From Periplaneta americana (Eukaryota; Arthropoda; Insecta; Blattodea; Blattidae), in NCBI RefSeq assembly GCF_040183065.1, contig NC_091128.1, positions 179,302,668 to 179,366,667 on the forward strand: a stretch of 64,000 bases of DNA, given 5' to 3'. The stretch's first letter is position 1, and each line of letters opens with the position of its first letter. A model generated the notes under the pieces. The model saw only the letters and a program-made list of their open reading frames with translations, was not told the DNA's origin and made no database searches. This document shows, piece after piece, positions 1 to 10,757 of this stretch. Position numbers and translations under genes: made by a program.

Positions 1-203
1 GATAAATCTCCAATTTTTATATTTCCATTTCGTACAATATTCTCGTCACGAGACATAATCATATACTTAGTCTTTTCGCGATTTACTTCCAACCCTATCG
101 CTCTACTTGCTTCAACTAGAATTTCCGTGTTTTCCCTAATCGTTTATGGACTTTCTCCTAACATATTCACGTCATCCGCATAGACAAGCAGCTGATGTAA
201 CCC
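1..203 (-). mobile_element. RTE-type LINE fragment, reverse transcriptase region
   Basis: Read on the minus strand, this matches the YADDVNMLG to MSRDQN stretch of the LINE seen at 23334-24289 and 51770-52660. It is cut by the left edge of the window and stops near 203, where similarity to the other copies ends. It is a dead fragment of an abundant family. Confidence 0.85.
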
Positions 204-425
204 GTTAACCTCTTTTCCTACTAAGCGAATTAAGTAAGAACAATTTTTAGGGCATTTTAAGGGCATTTTTGAAAGATTTTTAGGTCATAAATGCATTGTT
301 TTTAGGACATTTTTTCATGATTTATAGGTCATCAAAATCCTAGCCCTAGTTATGACCAAAAAAGGCAAAACTAGGCAGTGATCTAAACCTTCATCAGACG
401 ATATAGTGAGAACTGTCTGTTACAG

Positions 426-658
426 GAACCTGGTGGCCCGCCTGTCGAGCTCCGTGCGCACAGACGAGCTGCGGAACCATCTGCCCTGGTCCTACTTCGG
501 TCCCCGCAACGCCCCCATGAAGCAGCCCAAGCCCAAGCCCGTGGACGAGGAGGAGCTGGAGAAGCCCCCGGTGCCGGTGCCCGACTACACGCTGCACTTC
601 GGCAAGACGCAGCGGCCCAGTGCCTCGCGCTGGTCCGAGTCCTCCTCCACCTCCTCCT
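426..658 (+). CDS. Internal exon of an unrecognised gene (GC-rich, acidic/proline-rich)
   Basis: An open stretch of 233 nt is bounded by a good acceptor (gtctgttacag, ending at 425) and a good donor (gtaagact, starting at 659). The first base completes a codon begun in an earlier exon, and one base is left over at the end, so the exon is internal. It encodes about 77 residues beginning NLVARLSSSVRTDEL. It has a PKPKPVDEEELEKPPVPVP segment, then DYTLHFGKTQ and a serine-rich end. There is no membrane segment or known domain that I recognise. It looks like a cytosolic, disordered linker or tail. GC content is far above the flanks, as in the coding exons at 46660-46999 and 63302-63526. The next exon was not found, and a transposon starts about 45 bp after the donor. 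An unspliced read-through would add about 28 residues, mostly transposon, which is less likely. Function unknown. Confidence 0.7.
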
Positions 659-767
659 GTAAGACTGTCTGTCCTGATGGGCATGCAGCGTGTCTCAAAT
701 ATAGGGTGTCCACAGAAACATTCCGTGATCGTAAACTGCTATAATTTTGTAACTATGCGTATTACGA

Positions 768-1144
768 CTACAACGTGTTCATAATATGTGCGTCCGTTTC
801 GTCTGCAATATTCGCCGGGCTGATCACGCAACACCATCCCTCGAAATGTTGTCCTGGCTCCGTCTAGAAGATCGTAGGAAAATCCACTGTCTTTCCCTTC
901 TCTTTCACATATTGCATTTCTCCACTCCTGTCTATCTTTATCCACCCATCATAACCTAGACACACGATCACAACACTCCTCAATATTATCCATTCCCTCC
1001 CACCGAACATCCTCATATTCATCTTCTTTCACTGTGGCTGTTCCTCGGCTTTGGAATTCCCTACCGAGTAATGTCAGGGACTGTCAGACATCAAACCAAT
1101 TTAAGAATAGGCTAACGAGATATTTTTCTAACAATGTTTAATAG

Positions 1145-1195
<51 letters not shown>

Positions 1196-1216
1196 ACAGA
1201 TAAATATCTAAATTAT

Positions 1217-1252
<36 letters not shown>

Positions 1253-1470
1253 ATTATTATTATTTCTTACCAATGTTAACTATTGTCACACTAACTTTGC
1301 TTATCCAACTTTCATTATTTACTTTCATGTTGTTTTATGGTCTAGATATTAATGTAATAATTATGTAAGCAATTGTATTAAATTAGAATTAGAGTCTGGC
1401 TGGGCGGAAGAGAAGGCCTACTGGCCTTAACTCTGCCAGATTAAATAAATAAATTATTATTATTATTATT
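768..1470 (+). mobile_element. 5'-truncated CR1/L2-like LINE, 3' end
   Basis: The plus frame gives LSWLRLEDRRKIHCLSLL near 850-900. Near 1030-1140 it gives FTVAVPRLWNSLPSNVRDCQ, a tail and stop typical of CR1/L2-like ORF2 C-termini. The copy ends in a (TTA)n tail and is flanked by the 7-bp repeat ATTACGA at 761-767 and 1471-1477. Long (AT)n and (ATT)n tracts (1146-1263) have expanded in its 3' UTR. It is a truncated, inactive insertion into the left arm of the long-inverted-repeat element. Confidence 0.75.
1146..1263. repeat. (AT)n and (ATT)n microsatellites
   Basis: About 46 bp of pure AT dinucleotide are followed after a short gap by about 43 bp of ATT trinucleotide, inside the 3' UTR of a LINE copy. 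Confidence 0.95.
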
Positions 1471-1561
1471 ATTACGAAATTCATACCGGTGCCATTAGAA
1501 AGAACGGATCAAAGAATTTCAGGGCATGTGTAATTGTAATTATTGGTGGGAACCAGTAGAA

Positions 1562-1617
<56 letters not shown>

Positions 1618-1908
1618 TGATTTATTTAACCTGACAGAGTTAAGGCCATACGGCCTTTTGTAACACTAAACCAGGAGTAAAACTGCGTTACAAAAAACAC
1701 TACACATTTACAAAGTACACTACAATTTTACACACAAAACTGAATAAGATATTAATAGTAAAATGTAAACAACGAGTAAGTGGAAATCAGACATAATATA
1801 TAACATACAGAAAGAAAGCAAAAGCACAATAAAATGTGAACAGCAGGTCAAAATAAATGAGACATACAAAGTATGAAAAAATAAGACAATTATTGATGAT
1901 AATTATTG

Positions 1909-1954
<46 letters not shown>

Positions 1955-1965
1955 GTAATAGTAGT
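1562..1965 (-). mobile_element. LINE 3'-end fragment with (AAT)n tracts at both sides
   Basis: An (AAT)n run at 1563-1615 leads into tttatttaacctgacagagt followed by a 'taaggc...ggcctt' block. This is the reverse complement of the tail at 1420-1450 and resembles the start of 47222-48045. A second (AAT)n run lies at 1915-1955. The piece interrupts the left arm of the older inverted-repeat element. A short frame of poly-asparagine here is only the microsatellite. Confidence 0.6.
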
Positions 1966-2195
1966 TGTAGTAGATGGCACCATAAGAAAAAAGAAGCTGT
2001 TCCTGTTCTTCCACTCGTCACTGTGGCATTGGAGCAAATTATAATACATCTTGGTTACACAACTTTTAACACTACATCGTTCAGAAGTAAATTATAATAT
2101 TAAATGGCGTAAATGTTTACATTTAAACTGCAGCATTTAGAGAGTTATGACGAAACCACAGGAAGTAGTTGGTGTGTATTGTACCACCTCAGAAT

Positions 2196-2470
2196 AGGAG
2201 TGGATCAGGACAGCACGTTTGCACATTTCCTTTTTATGTTAGGTTAGGTTCTTTTCAAACTGAAATGACGAATGAAACGTAAGTTAAAATTACTCTAACC
2301 TAACCTAACCTATCCTAACCTAACTTAACATAAAAAGGTTAGGTTAGGTTAGGTTAGGTTAGGTTAGAGTAATTTTAACTGTCCTACGCTTCACTCGTCA
2401 TTTCAGTTTGAAAAGAACCTAACCTAACATAAAAAGAAGATGTGCAAACGTGTTGTCCTGATCCACTCCT
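2196..2470. mobile_element. Foldback MITE carrying TTAGG telomere-type repeats
   Basis: The two halves (2196-2333 and about 2335-2470) are near-perfect reverse complements. Each starts AGGAGTGGATCAGGAC, includes GCACAT and a CTTTTTATGTTAGG stretch, and meets at a centre near 2334. The 8-bp repeat CTCAGAAT flanks it at 2188-2195 and 2471-2478. At 2339-2363 there are five perfect TTAGG units, with a slightly degraded complement at about 2294-2326. It is non-coding. An 8-bp duplication fits hAT, P or Merlin-type transposases. Confidence 0.85.
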
Positions 2471-2532
2471 CTCAGAATCGTCTTGTCAGTAGATGCCTCA
2501 TGTTGAAACTCCCGTCTGAAGACACGCTGAAT

Positions 2533-3647
2533 CAGTGTTGCCAACTCAGAATTCCATTTACCGCTGCACAAGCTTAAAAAAACCGCTAAACTGTACTAGA
2601 AAAACTCCAGATTTTTTTTTAACACATCACTTCAAAATTTGAAATACAAACTATACAGTTTTAGGAACTGGAGAATTTTATAAAAATGTAGACTAAATTA
2701 TGGAAAGTGTGTATCACTTCGTAGGCTCTATGGTCTATGCAAAATCGTATGGACAATTAAATTTGAATATCCTGCATTTAATATCACCTTACATCATTTA
2801 CACCGAGCTTTCCAACTATCACCGGCAACTTCTGCCACCCAATCTTCCAGCACATTATGTTTTTTCTTTTCTTTACGTAGCCTATGAAGTATTACGTGGC
2901 ATATTTCTTCAAAATTGAATGAAGTAGATCAAGAATAATATACTGGACACTTCGGAAACAGTCACATTCACAATCACACCAGTCCGTTCGAAATCTGATT
3001 TCACACTGAGCTGGAGACGTGCCTGCCAACAGTGAGTCTGGTCTTAAATTTTAAGTATATCTGTGTTACATAAACTACAATGCGGAATGATAAATTAAAT
3101 AATATATAATATAAGACGACATTAAGATCTATGGATCATATGAGAAGACAAAGAGGAAGGCAGAAAATAGGAAAGGCTGGAGAATGATGAGTTTGCAGTG
3201 AAAGACCTGCCCATGGGCAGAACACTGTGAGTGAATGAATCATAATATAAGTTATAAATTAAAATAATAATTCAGTTCATTATCTACTTTTTATGATTAA
3301 ACATATCAATTCATTTACAAAAACAATGCATACTTGATTAGATTAAGAGTTTAACGAATGTAGCATACCTTATTTGTACAACAACAATGGATGAGGCAGG
3401 AAATGGACGTGGTTGCACCAAATCGGAATTAATCTCTGGTTTATGATTAAGTAATATTGTTGTCCGCAAGTACATATAAAAACAATTATAACATCTTTAC
3501 AGAAAAAAATTAAAATATCGTCTCCCTCTGTCGGAATAAAAAAAAACGCCATATAAATAGCTAGCCGCTGACAGTAAAAATTCTGTAGCTGACCATAGTC
3601 CTGAAAACACTAGATTTAGCTACAAAATCGCTGACTTGGCAACACTG
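2533..3647. mobile_element. hAT-type non-autonomous element, copy 1
   Basis: The ends are CAGTGTTGCCAACTCAG and, reversed, CAGTGTTGCCAAGTCAG. The 8-bp target duplication CGCTGAAT is intact at 2525-2532 and 3648-3655. A second copy at 26836-27841 aligns over most of its length, including the internal segment gaggaaggcagaaaatagga and a tail 'ctgtagctgaccatagtcctg'-like block. No transposase frame is visible. The internal ORF of about 72 codons at 2700-2918 is shared only in part with the other copy and does not look coding. Confidence 0.9.
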
Positions 3648-3971
3648 CGCTGAATTCTATACTCCGTGTGCTATGCTATTTCAATACACACCTGTGGGTT
3701 CGTCGTAACTCTCTAAATTTACATTGAGTTGAAATGTAAACATCCACACTATTGAACACAATTTGCTTCTATCCAACAATGCCACGATGACAAGCGAAAG
3801 AGCGGGAACAGCGTCTTTTATTTCTTATGATGTCATCTATTTTTCTGCCAACAATTAATTACAATTACACATTCCCTGAAATTCTTTGAGCCGTTCTTTC
3901 TAATGGACCGGTATGAATTTCGTAATGCGCAGTTACAGTTTATAATCACGGAATGTTTCTGTGGACACACT

Positions 3972-5016
3972 GTGCTACAATGAATACTGCAGGATTTTAG
4001 TGTTATTGCAGTCATAACAATGACATGAATGGTAAACTGAGTAGGGTTAACACACGTCCTCATTTTCCCGGCCATGTCCTCATTTTCCAGGGTTAAATTA
4101 CCGTCCGGACAAATTTTCAAAATCAACGGGAATATCCGGAAATTGGACCTGTGGATTTAATTTTCAAAAATTGACTGGCCTTCAAACAAGGGGAACTAAG
4201 ATTCTACATACCTGCCATCTTTGTTCTACTCACTAGTCAGAAGCTCAGAATGACACTCGACACTTCTTGAAGATTTGAAGTACAGAACCCATTTCACTTC
4301 CGTTTCCTTATTCTTATTGCTTTACTATTCGGTTTGCACACGACTCATACGAGGTTCTGTTTGACCTGTTCCTCAGTTTGCCTACGTAATTGGTTCACAC
4401 GAGCTTTCAGACGAAGATCTGAGCTCTTTGTTCGCTGCCAGGTATTTTGCCGTTTCTTTAATTCAAATGCAGTGGTTTAAAAAGAATAATCGGGGTGAAA
4501 TGACTAGCTATACTGAAGTACAACTTTCTTCATTTCGTTGCGTAAGATTTCATTCGTACTTGCTAAAAATTCCTGACATTTTAAAGAAAATCAGATCAAC
4601 AGAGAAATATTCATGGACTGTTTAAATGAAGTTACCCACCTAACATTTGTGGCTCAAATTTGATTGAACAGTGAAGTTCAATCTTGTAGTTCTTAGTATT
4701 TCTATATGCCTTTGTACCCAGATTATACTAATTTAGGAATTGTGTATCAAATCATGCAGCATATTAAACTTTTGACTTCATTTTAATTGCTTGAAATTCA
4801 ACGACTTTGCTCCATTCTGTGAATTTGTACATGTAATATTTAGGATTTGGAAGGTCAGATTGATATGTTGTCTCTATTTTTATTTTTAAAGATATGGTAA
4901 CACTAAAATGAAGTGACACGTTGGTAACTCTGCAATCCTAAATGTTAGTGGAACACTAATTCCTTTCTATTTCTTTCAGTGCAGGACAGAAACAGATACT
5001 GAGATCGTCACTTCAT
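3972..5016. other. Unassigned intergenic sequence
   Basis: It is AT-rich and has no splice-bounded open frame, no paired ends and no similarity to other parts of the window that I could see. Confidence 0.5.
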
Positions 5017-5340
5017 AAAGGAGTTCTACTGGACAGCCAATGAAAAACAAATACTGACATCATCTTAAGGAGTTCTACTGGACAGCCAATGAAAAACAAA
5101 TACTGACATCATCTTAAGGAGTTCTACTGGACAGCCAATGAAAAACAAATACTGACATCATCTTAAGGAGTTCTACTGGACAGCCAATGAAAAACAAATA
5201 CTGACATCATCTTAAGGAGTTCTACAGGACCGCCAATGAAAAACAAATACTGACATCATCTTAAGGAGTTCTACTGGAACGCCAATGAAAAACAAATACT
5301 GACATCATCTCAAGGAGTTCTACTGGACAGCCAATGAAAC
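5017..5340. repeat. 49-bp minisatellite, about 6.5 copies
   Basis: The unit begins aaggagttctactggacagc, continues with caatgaaaaacaaatactga and ends catcatctt. Copies start near 5018, 5067, 5116, 5165, 5214, 5263 and 5312. The first four are almost identical. The later ones carry substitutions (aggaccgcc, ggaacgcc, tctcaagg), so expansion seems to have started on the left side. It is not coding and has no unique spacers. Confidence 0.95.
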
Positions 5341-6224
5341 AGTTTATGGCTGATGCAATAAACACGGTCCCAGTAATGAACAGAACTGTTATTAGCATCA
5401 TCAATAAGCACCAAAACTCGAGTAGGCCTATTTTCCTGCTCGCAGTATTGCGGCTTATATAGGCACAGAGCTGATGGTGCTTACAAGAATTTCAATATGT
5501 TAGGCCTATGCTAGCACTTGACTTCGCTTCTGTAAACGTCGGTATTTCTTTTTAATTGAGGACCTCTCTCCTGTCCAGCCCTGATGCATTGAATTGTGTT
5601 CGCCCTTACACACGTTTCCTACGAACTCCATGTGCTAGGAATGGTTAATAAATTCCACTTTAAGTCCTTCAAAATCACGTAATTAATGATTTTAAAATGA
5701 AAAATATCCTGAAGTAGAACATATCGATACATTGTCTGAACCTTGAACTTTAAGAGTAATAAAGATGGTGTGAAAATCACTACAGTAAATTAATTAGCGT
5801 TTGGAAGATCGGATGGCATAAGAACGATCTAGGTGACGTAAGTTTCATTCGCTAGGAGAAGATTATAGCGGGTAAACTACGAGACCATCTTGAGACTGTT
5901 CTAAGAATTCAGAGTTTTTATAGCATAAACTATTTATAATTAGAAACTTACAATAAGATGTATATATTGAATCAACTCTACTTTATTACTACATGCTTTG
6001 TACAACCAGTGCTTCATAATATGCGGGTATATTATTTATCTATATGAGTTTGTATGATGGCACGAAGGGGGGGATTTCTCTGCCAGATTAGATTGATTTT
6101 CCTTCCGGAGATAATTGCAATAATCTACGGTCAAATATGCATTTTCCCTTATGGTTCCGTTAATGTTGTAAACTGTCTCTTCTAGTCTAATATTTGATTT
6201 CGACTATTTATAACATTTCATCAC
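5341..6224. other. Unassigned intergenic sequence
   Basis: No open frame with splice borders and no paired repeats were found. It ends at the target duplication of the next hAT element. Confidence 0.5.
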
Positions 6225-7098
6225 CAGTGGCGTAGCATTAAATTTTGAGCAGGGGAAGCTAACTCAAGTTGTCTTTCATGCAATATGAGAAAACGTATTA
6301 CAAAAATACAGTCTTAAAATAAATAGTAGTCAATGTCAAGTCAGCAGTCAAAGATTGGTTGGTACCTCGTAACACCAATAAGACATGACCTCAAATGGTA
6401 CAGGTAGTAAAATATGATTTCACGGTTTACACATATCTCTAACAAATAGACACGTACACGTATAACATTAGCTGCTTCCCTGTCATACTTAGATAAATCA
6501 CAATATTAACGGTCAATAGATACAGTATTAGTATCATTACGTAAGTATGCATCTGTATTTTGAGTGTGTCCTTCATTGACAGCAAGGGAGTCGGTCACTT
6601 GTTTTCTAAATCACACTTTTGTTCGTAAGTCAGTCTTGATAATGGAACTGTCCTAAAAATTCAAGTAAATTGGTGTCAGGAACTGTTATTTCACTCATTA
6701 TTTATTATATCAGCCACAATGCACACTAACACTTCAACTGAACACAACTGACGAAAAGGGATAACTCGGAAACTACTTATTTTCAATGTCAAAGCTAGCT
6801 TCTTGCGAGCCTTGCGACCAGGGTAGTTTAGTTAGAAAGGGATGGAAAATCTGCGGGGTGGGTTACACAGAAGAATGGGTGTAAGAAACCAGTCTGCTTG
6901 GAAGCTGGTGTGTGCTGGCTTCTTGTTTACTGCTGCATCACAAATCATCCTGAGCTGCCGCATCACAAAATTTAACGCGTAAATATAAATTCTATTAAAA
7001 TTAATAAATAATTTTGTCCATAAACTGCAGGTTTATTATGAAATTATTATTAACTGGGGAAGCTGAGCTTTTTAGCTTACATTGACGCTACGCCACTG
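6225..7098. mobile_element. hAT-type MITE with CAGTGGCGTAGC ends
   Basis: The left end CAGTGGCGTAGC and right end GCTACGCCACTG are exact complements, and the 8-bp duplication TTCATCAC lies at 6217-6224 and 7099-7106. There is no transposase frame. The inner ends share a 'ggggaagct' motif in both orientations. CAGTGGCGTA is a widespread hAT terminal motif. Confidence 0.9.
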
Positions 7099-7848
7099 TT
7101 CATCACTATCTTCTACGTACATCCAGTTCAACTCTTCAGTTCTTCGTTTCTATTATGTTAACGCTTTTTTACATTTTCATTGCATTAAATACTTTACTTT
7201 ACTACATATATCATATTTTAATTTTCCTTCTTCAGTAAAAAAAAAAATTAGTTGAAGTTATTACGAACATGAAAGCAAGACAATAGCGGTATAAATTGTA
7301 GTGCCACTCTATTGATAGATTTATTTCTAGTTTCAAATTAGCGTCTTGTAAGAACGCATTTTAGAACGTGATGTAAATGCTTTTATTTCAAGTTTATTTT
7401 AGTCAGTAACTCACAGTCCATTCTCTCCATGACCCTATGACCCTACATCTCCCAGAGGAAGACGTCTGAACCCTGTTGCACCCGATACAGCCGCACTTGA
7501 ATTCAGAACTAAACGAATCCCTGGGGGGCTGAAATCAAACTGCTCTTAAAATAAGCTCTCTACTCAAAAGTACGGCCTTTTTATGTGAACAAACAGTACA
7601 GTGTTCCATCTGAACATGAGAGACGAACATTCAGGATTATCTCTTACTGAGGGGAGCTTGACAGATTTAAGGAAATATGAAAATTAACCATACCTCGTGC
7701 AATAAATTCGTAGTAATGGCTGCAACTAAATTATTAAAAACATACTCTAGTGATCGCTGATGATTTGAATATGTCAGTTTATCTTATGTAGTTGTGGCTG
7801 TCATTTCTATTCACTTCCTGGGTCTCAACGCGGAGCCTTTTGTGTGTA

Positions 7849-8640
7849 CAGTGAAACCTCTCCTTATGGACACCTCCAAGATACGGACACTCCTCATATA
7901 CGGACAGATTTTTATGTCCCAACTGAAAAAAATATAGAAATAATGATAAATTTAACTCTCATTTACGGACACACTCAGACACGGACACGGACAGCTGTTT
8001 CACAGTCCTAAAGCTTGCTTTACCTCCTGACTGCGGACAGAACTTGGATTTCAAGACGTTACAAAAATGGAAAATTTAGTTTTGAGAACTCTACAGAAAT
8101 TTCTTAATATGAAAGAAGACAATAAGGGTCTTGTACGCTACCACTAGCCCAGCCGGCTGGAAGCGAGTGGATAAACAAAGTCATATAATTTAACCTGTCC
8201 GATGGGTCCAAGGTTTCCGCGATCGTGAAATTGTATTCAACACATGATAGGATTAGTAGGATTATTCTCTTCACTTCAATCAGTTGTTCTGTTTCGAGAG
8301 ACATGGCACCTGAACGTAAAGGTTAAGTTGAAAACTGTAAATTACAGTAGCCTACTGCATAACTGTAGACCTAGAATAAAACTGCATGGCACAGTACTGT
8401 ATTTTCCTTTTTTGATCTTATCTACTGTAGTTCAAAGTTGCAAAGAATTTACTGTAGTACAGTATACTGTATTTAGAATTAAACTACAGTAATGCATTTC
8501 ATTTAAAGCGTGAAAGGATATATAATGCATATTATAAATTTACTGTTAGATTGAGAAGCCTCTTTCCCAATAAAGGACACCTCCCAGATGCGGAAAGATT
8601 GTTACGTCCCTTTGATGTCCGTAAATGAGAGGTTTCACTG
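7849..8640. mobile_element. pogo/Tigger-like element, copy 1
   Basis: It has terminal inverted repeats CAGTGAAACCTCTC with a TA duplication (7847-7848 and 8641-8642). The arms are long and contain the repeated phrases 'gacacctcc', 'cggacag' and 'tgtccgtaaat'. Copy 2 at 18941-19629 is homologous. A minus-strand frame around 8130-8310 (MSLETEQLIEVKRIILLILS) occurs in similar form in copy 2 (near 19270-19380). It may be a decayed remnant of the parent's protein, but I cannot assign a domain. Confidence 0.85.
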
Positions 8641-9109
8641 TATCTACTTTCCATGCGAGAATGGGTGATGTGAGACTTTGAAATGGAAGCATAAGAATAT
8701 GATAATATACAAAATCCTCAGATTAAATGATAAGTGTTTTGTTTCTTAGCTACATAAAGACTCACACTCTAACCTGAGCTAAGATGACCAGATAAACAAA
8801 TAAAAAAAATTGGTGGTGTTCTTAATTAAAAGGAAAAATGAGATATATCCCATAGGACACATACCGTATATAAATTTGGTTGTGAAGCATGTAAAACAGT
8901 AATTTGTTGTACGTTTAAACAAGTTTTTACACTACTGATCCAATTAAGCTGTATTGCAGAGTACCAACATTGCATTTATTTCTTCCAGGGACTTTTAAGT
9001 TAAGGTTACCAGACAGATCTATTTCCAATGGAATTTGCTTTTTGACCCCGAACAAAATTCGTCCACGAAATATCCCGAAATTTAATAAATTGTCCCCAGA
9101 TATCCCCGA

Positions 9110-9490
9110 ATTTTAAGAGTTAATTACTACAATTTTATGAAAATGCTGTAGAATACCTCAGTGTCACAAGATATCAGCGGAATGCATATCGCTGAGGTGT
9201 CTTCCACAACTAGAACAATTTGAAGATAGAGTTCATTACTTTTCTTCCAATGTACGAGTAGATGAACTTGACCTGGATGAAATAATTCATTTTATAAAAT
9301 TTATTGCTTGAATAAATATGACTTCAGAGAAAATAGCAAAGTGGAACGAAGAAAATGTTGATCTTTGCTCAAAATGGAGTGATTTTTTTTTTTAAATTTT
9401 CTTTGAGAAAAATGATTTTACACGCACAATTTCAGAAGTTGATTGAAATATCAACGTGTCTTCCTGGAAGTGATGTTGTGTGTAAATAGA
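9110..9490 (+). pseudogene. Decayed hAT-like transposase C-terminal remnant
   Basis: Broken plus-strand frames read FYENAVEYLSVTRYQRNAYR, then QLEQFEDRVHYFSSNVRVDE, and near 9430-9480 QKLIEISTCLPGSDVVCK. The last phrase resembles the hAT dimerisation region, which typically reads 'L..L....L..P.SNA..ER.FS'. At least one frame change and several stops separate the pieces. The family assignment is an inference from short motifs. Confidence 0.4.
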
Positions 9491-10610
9491 ATTAGTATTT
9501 TAATTATTTAATGTGTACCCTACACCATTATGTCCTGACTTAGTTGCCTCTTGAGTGATGCCTTATTGGTGTCACTCAGGGGCATACGCAAGGGGTGCTT
9601 GTCGGGTTTGAACCCCCCTTGAACTTAAAAGAATACATATATTTCAATATATTTTATTGTTTAAAAAAATATATATTTCCATATATTTTATTGTTTCCAT
9701 GGATTTTTCTGTTATGTAAAGTGTCTTACCTATCATATACAAATAACTGTAAATAAATATATATGATTATTGTCTAAGTATAATAATGACAAGCTTTTTT
9801 ATACAAAATTAAACAGAAATTAAAATTTGTTAAAAATTGGATGGCTGTGAAAAAATTGCGTTTCAAAAATTTTATAAGGATACTAGTGGCTTGAGCAGCA
9901 AATGCTGCAAACTAAGTTCATTAGACGTTCAAATAAACGTTTTTCAGATTTATTTTCAATGAAGAATACAAGACATTCTGAAAGTTATTTGCTTCCATAA
10001 TAATGAAAGATACTCTCTCTCGAGCCAATACCGAAGAGAACCACGCATATAAATATCTACACCACACCGCCATTAAATATATGAAAAAGACCCAACCCCG
10101 CTTGATTAATAACTATAAAAATATTCGACTTTTAATAATATTATTATCTTACGTAAGTTTTATAGCTTTCAGTAACATATACTATATATACTATATAGCC
10201 GCCACTCAGTAAAATATAGAAATCAAAATCTAATTTAAGTTATTCTGTACACCTACTTATATAACCCCAAAACGTTTCACTTTCATATCATCAATAAAGC
10301 ATTAATATGCATAATTAATGAAAAATGGTCACATCATGGCATTAACTACAATGATATTTCATTTCTAATGGTAATAATGTCATCAAAACCACCTCAAGTT
10401 TTGTAGTTTTTAATATCCAGTACACAGCTGTACCCAGAAAATTACACACCGCAGAATCGAACCTGTAAATTATTTTTAGTAAGTCAAGCTTTTAATAACC
10501 AATTTAATTTGAGCTCTAAATATGTCAGATTCTTGCAGATCATGGCCTTCGTGTAATATTGTTTACTGTAGTGTGTGTTTTGTTTTATTCTGAAATGCAA
10601 TTAGCTAGTT

Positions 10611-10717
10611 TAATTAATTGATGAAATAGTGGACTTACTCGTGTTAAATATGAAATATCTGTCCGGCTTACAGCTGTTTCAGTGCTTCACGCACCATCAT
10701 CAGTAATTTGTTGTACG

Positions 10718-10757
<40 letters not shown>

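Larger units (their letters stand above)
703..3971. mobile_element. Long-inverted-repeat DNA transposon, split by four later insertions
   Basis: The left arm (about 706-2190, interrupted) is matched in reverse complement by the right arm (about 3660-3968). The outer ends read GTGTCCACAGAAACATTCCG and its complement. Matching segments include 706-760, 1478-1560 and 1966-2180 on the left. With the insertions removed, the element is a foldback of roughly 430-bp arms around a loop of about 110 bp. No coding sequence or clear target duplication was found, so the superfamily is unassigned. It is the oldest layer of this stack. Confidence 0.75.

Noticed and set aside
394-684. 96-codon minus-strand gene rich in Gly and Leu
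   Set aside because: It is the shadow of the GC-rich plus-strand exon 426-658, which has proper splice sites.
2339-2363. True telomere or fusion point
   Set aside because: There are only five units, mirrored within a palindrome that has its own 8-bp target duplication, so it is part of a mobile element.
5017-5340. CRISPR-like array
   Set aside because: The repeats are contiguous with no unique spacers, and the genome is eukaryotic.
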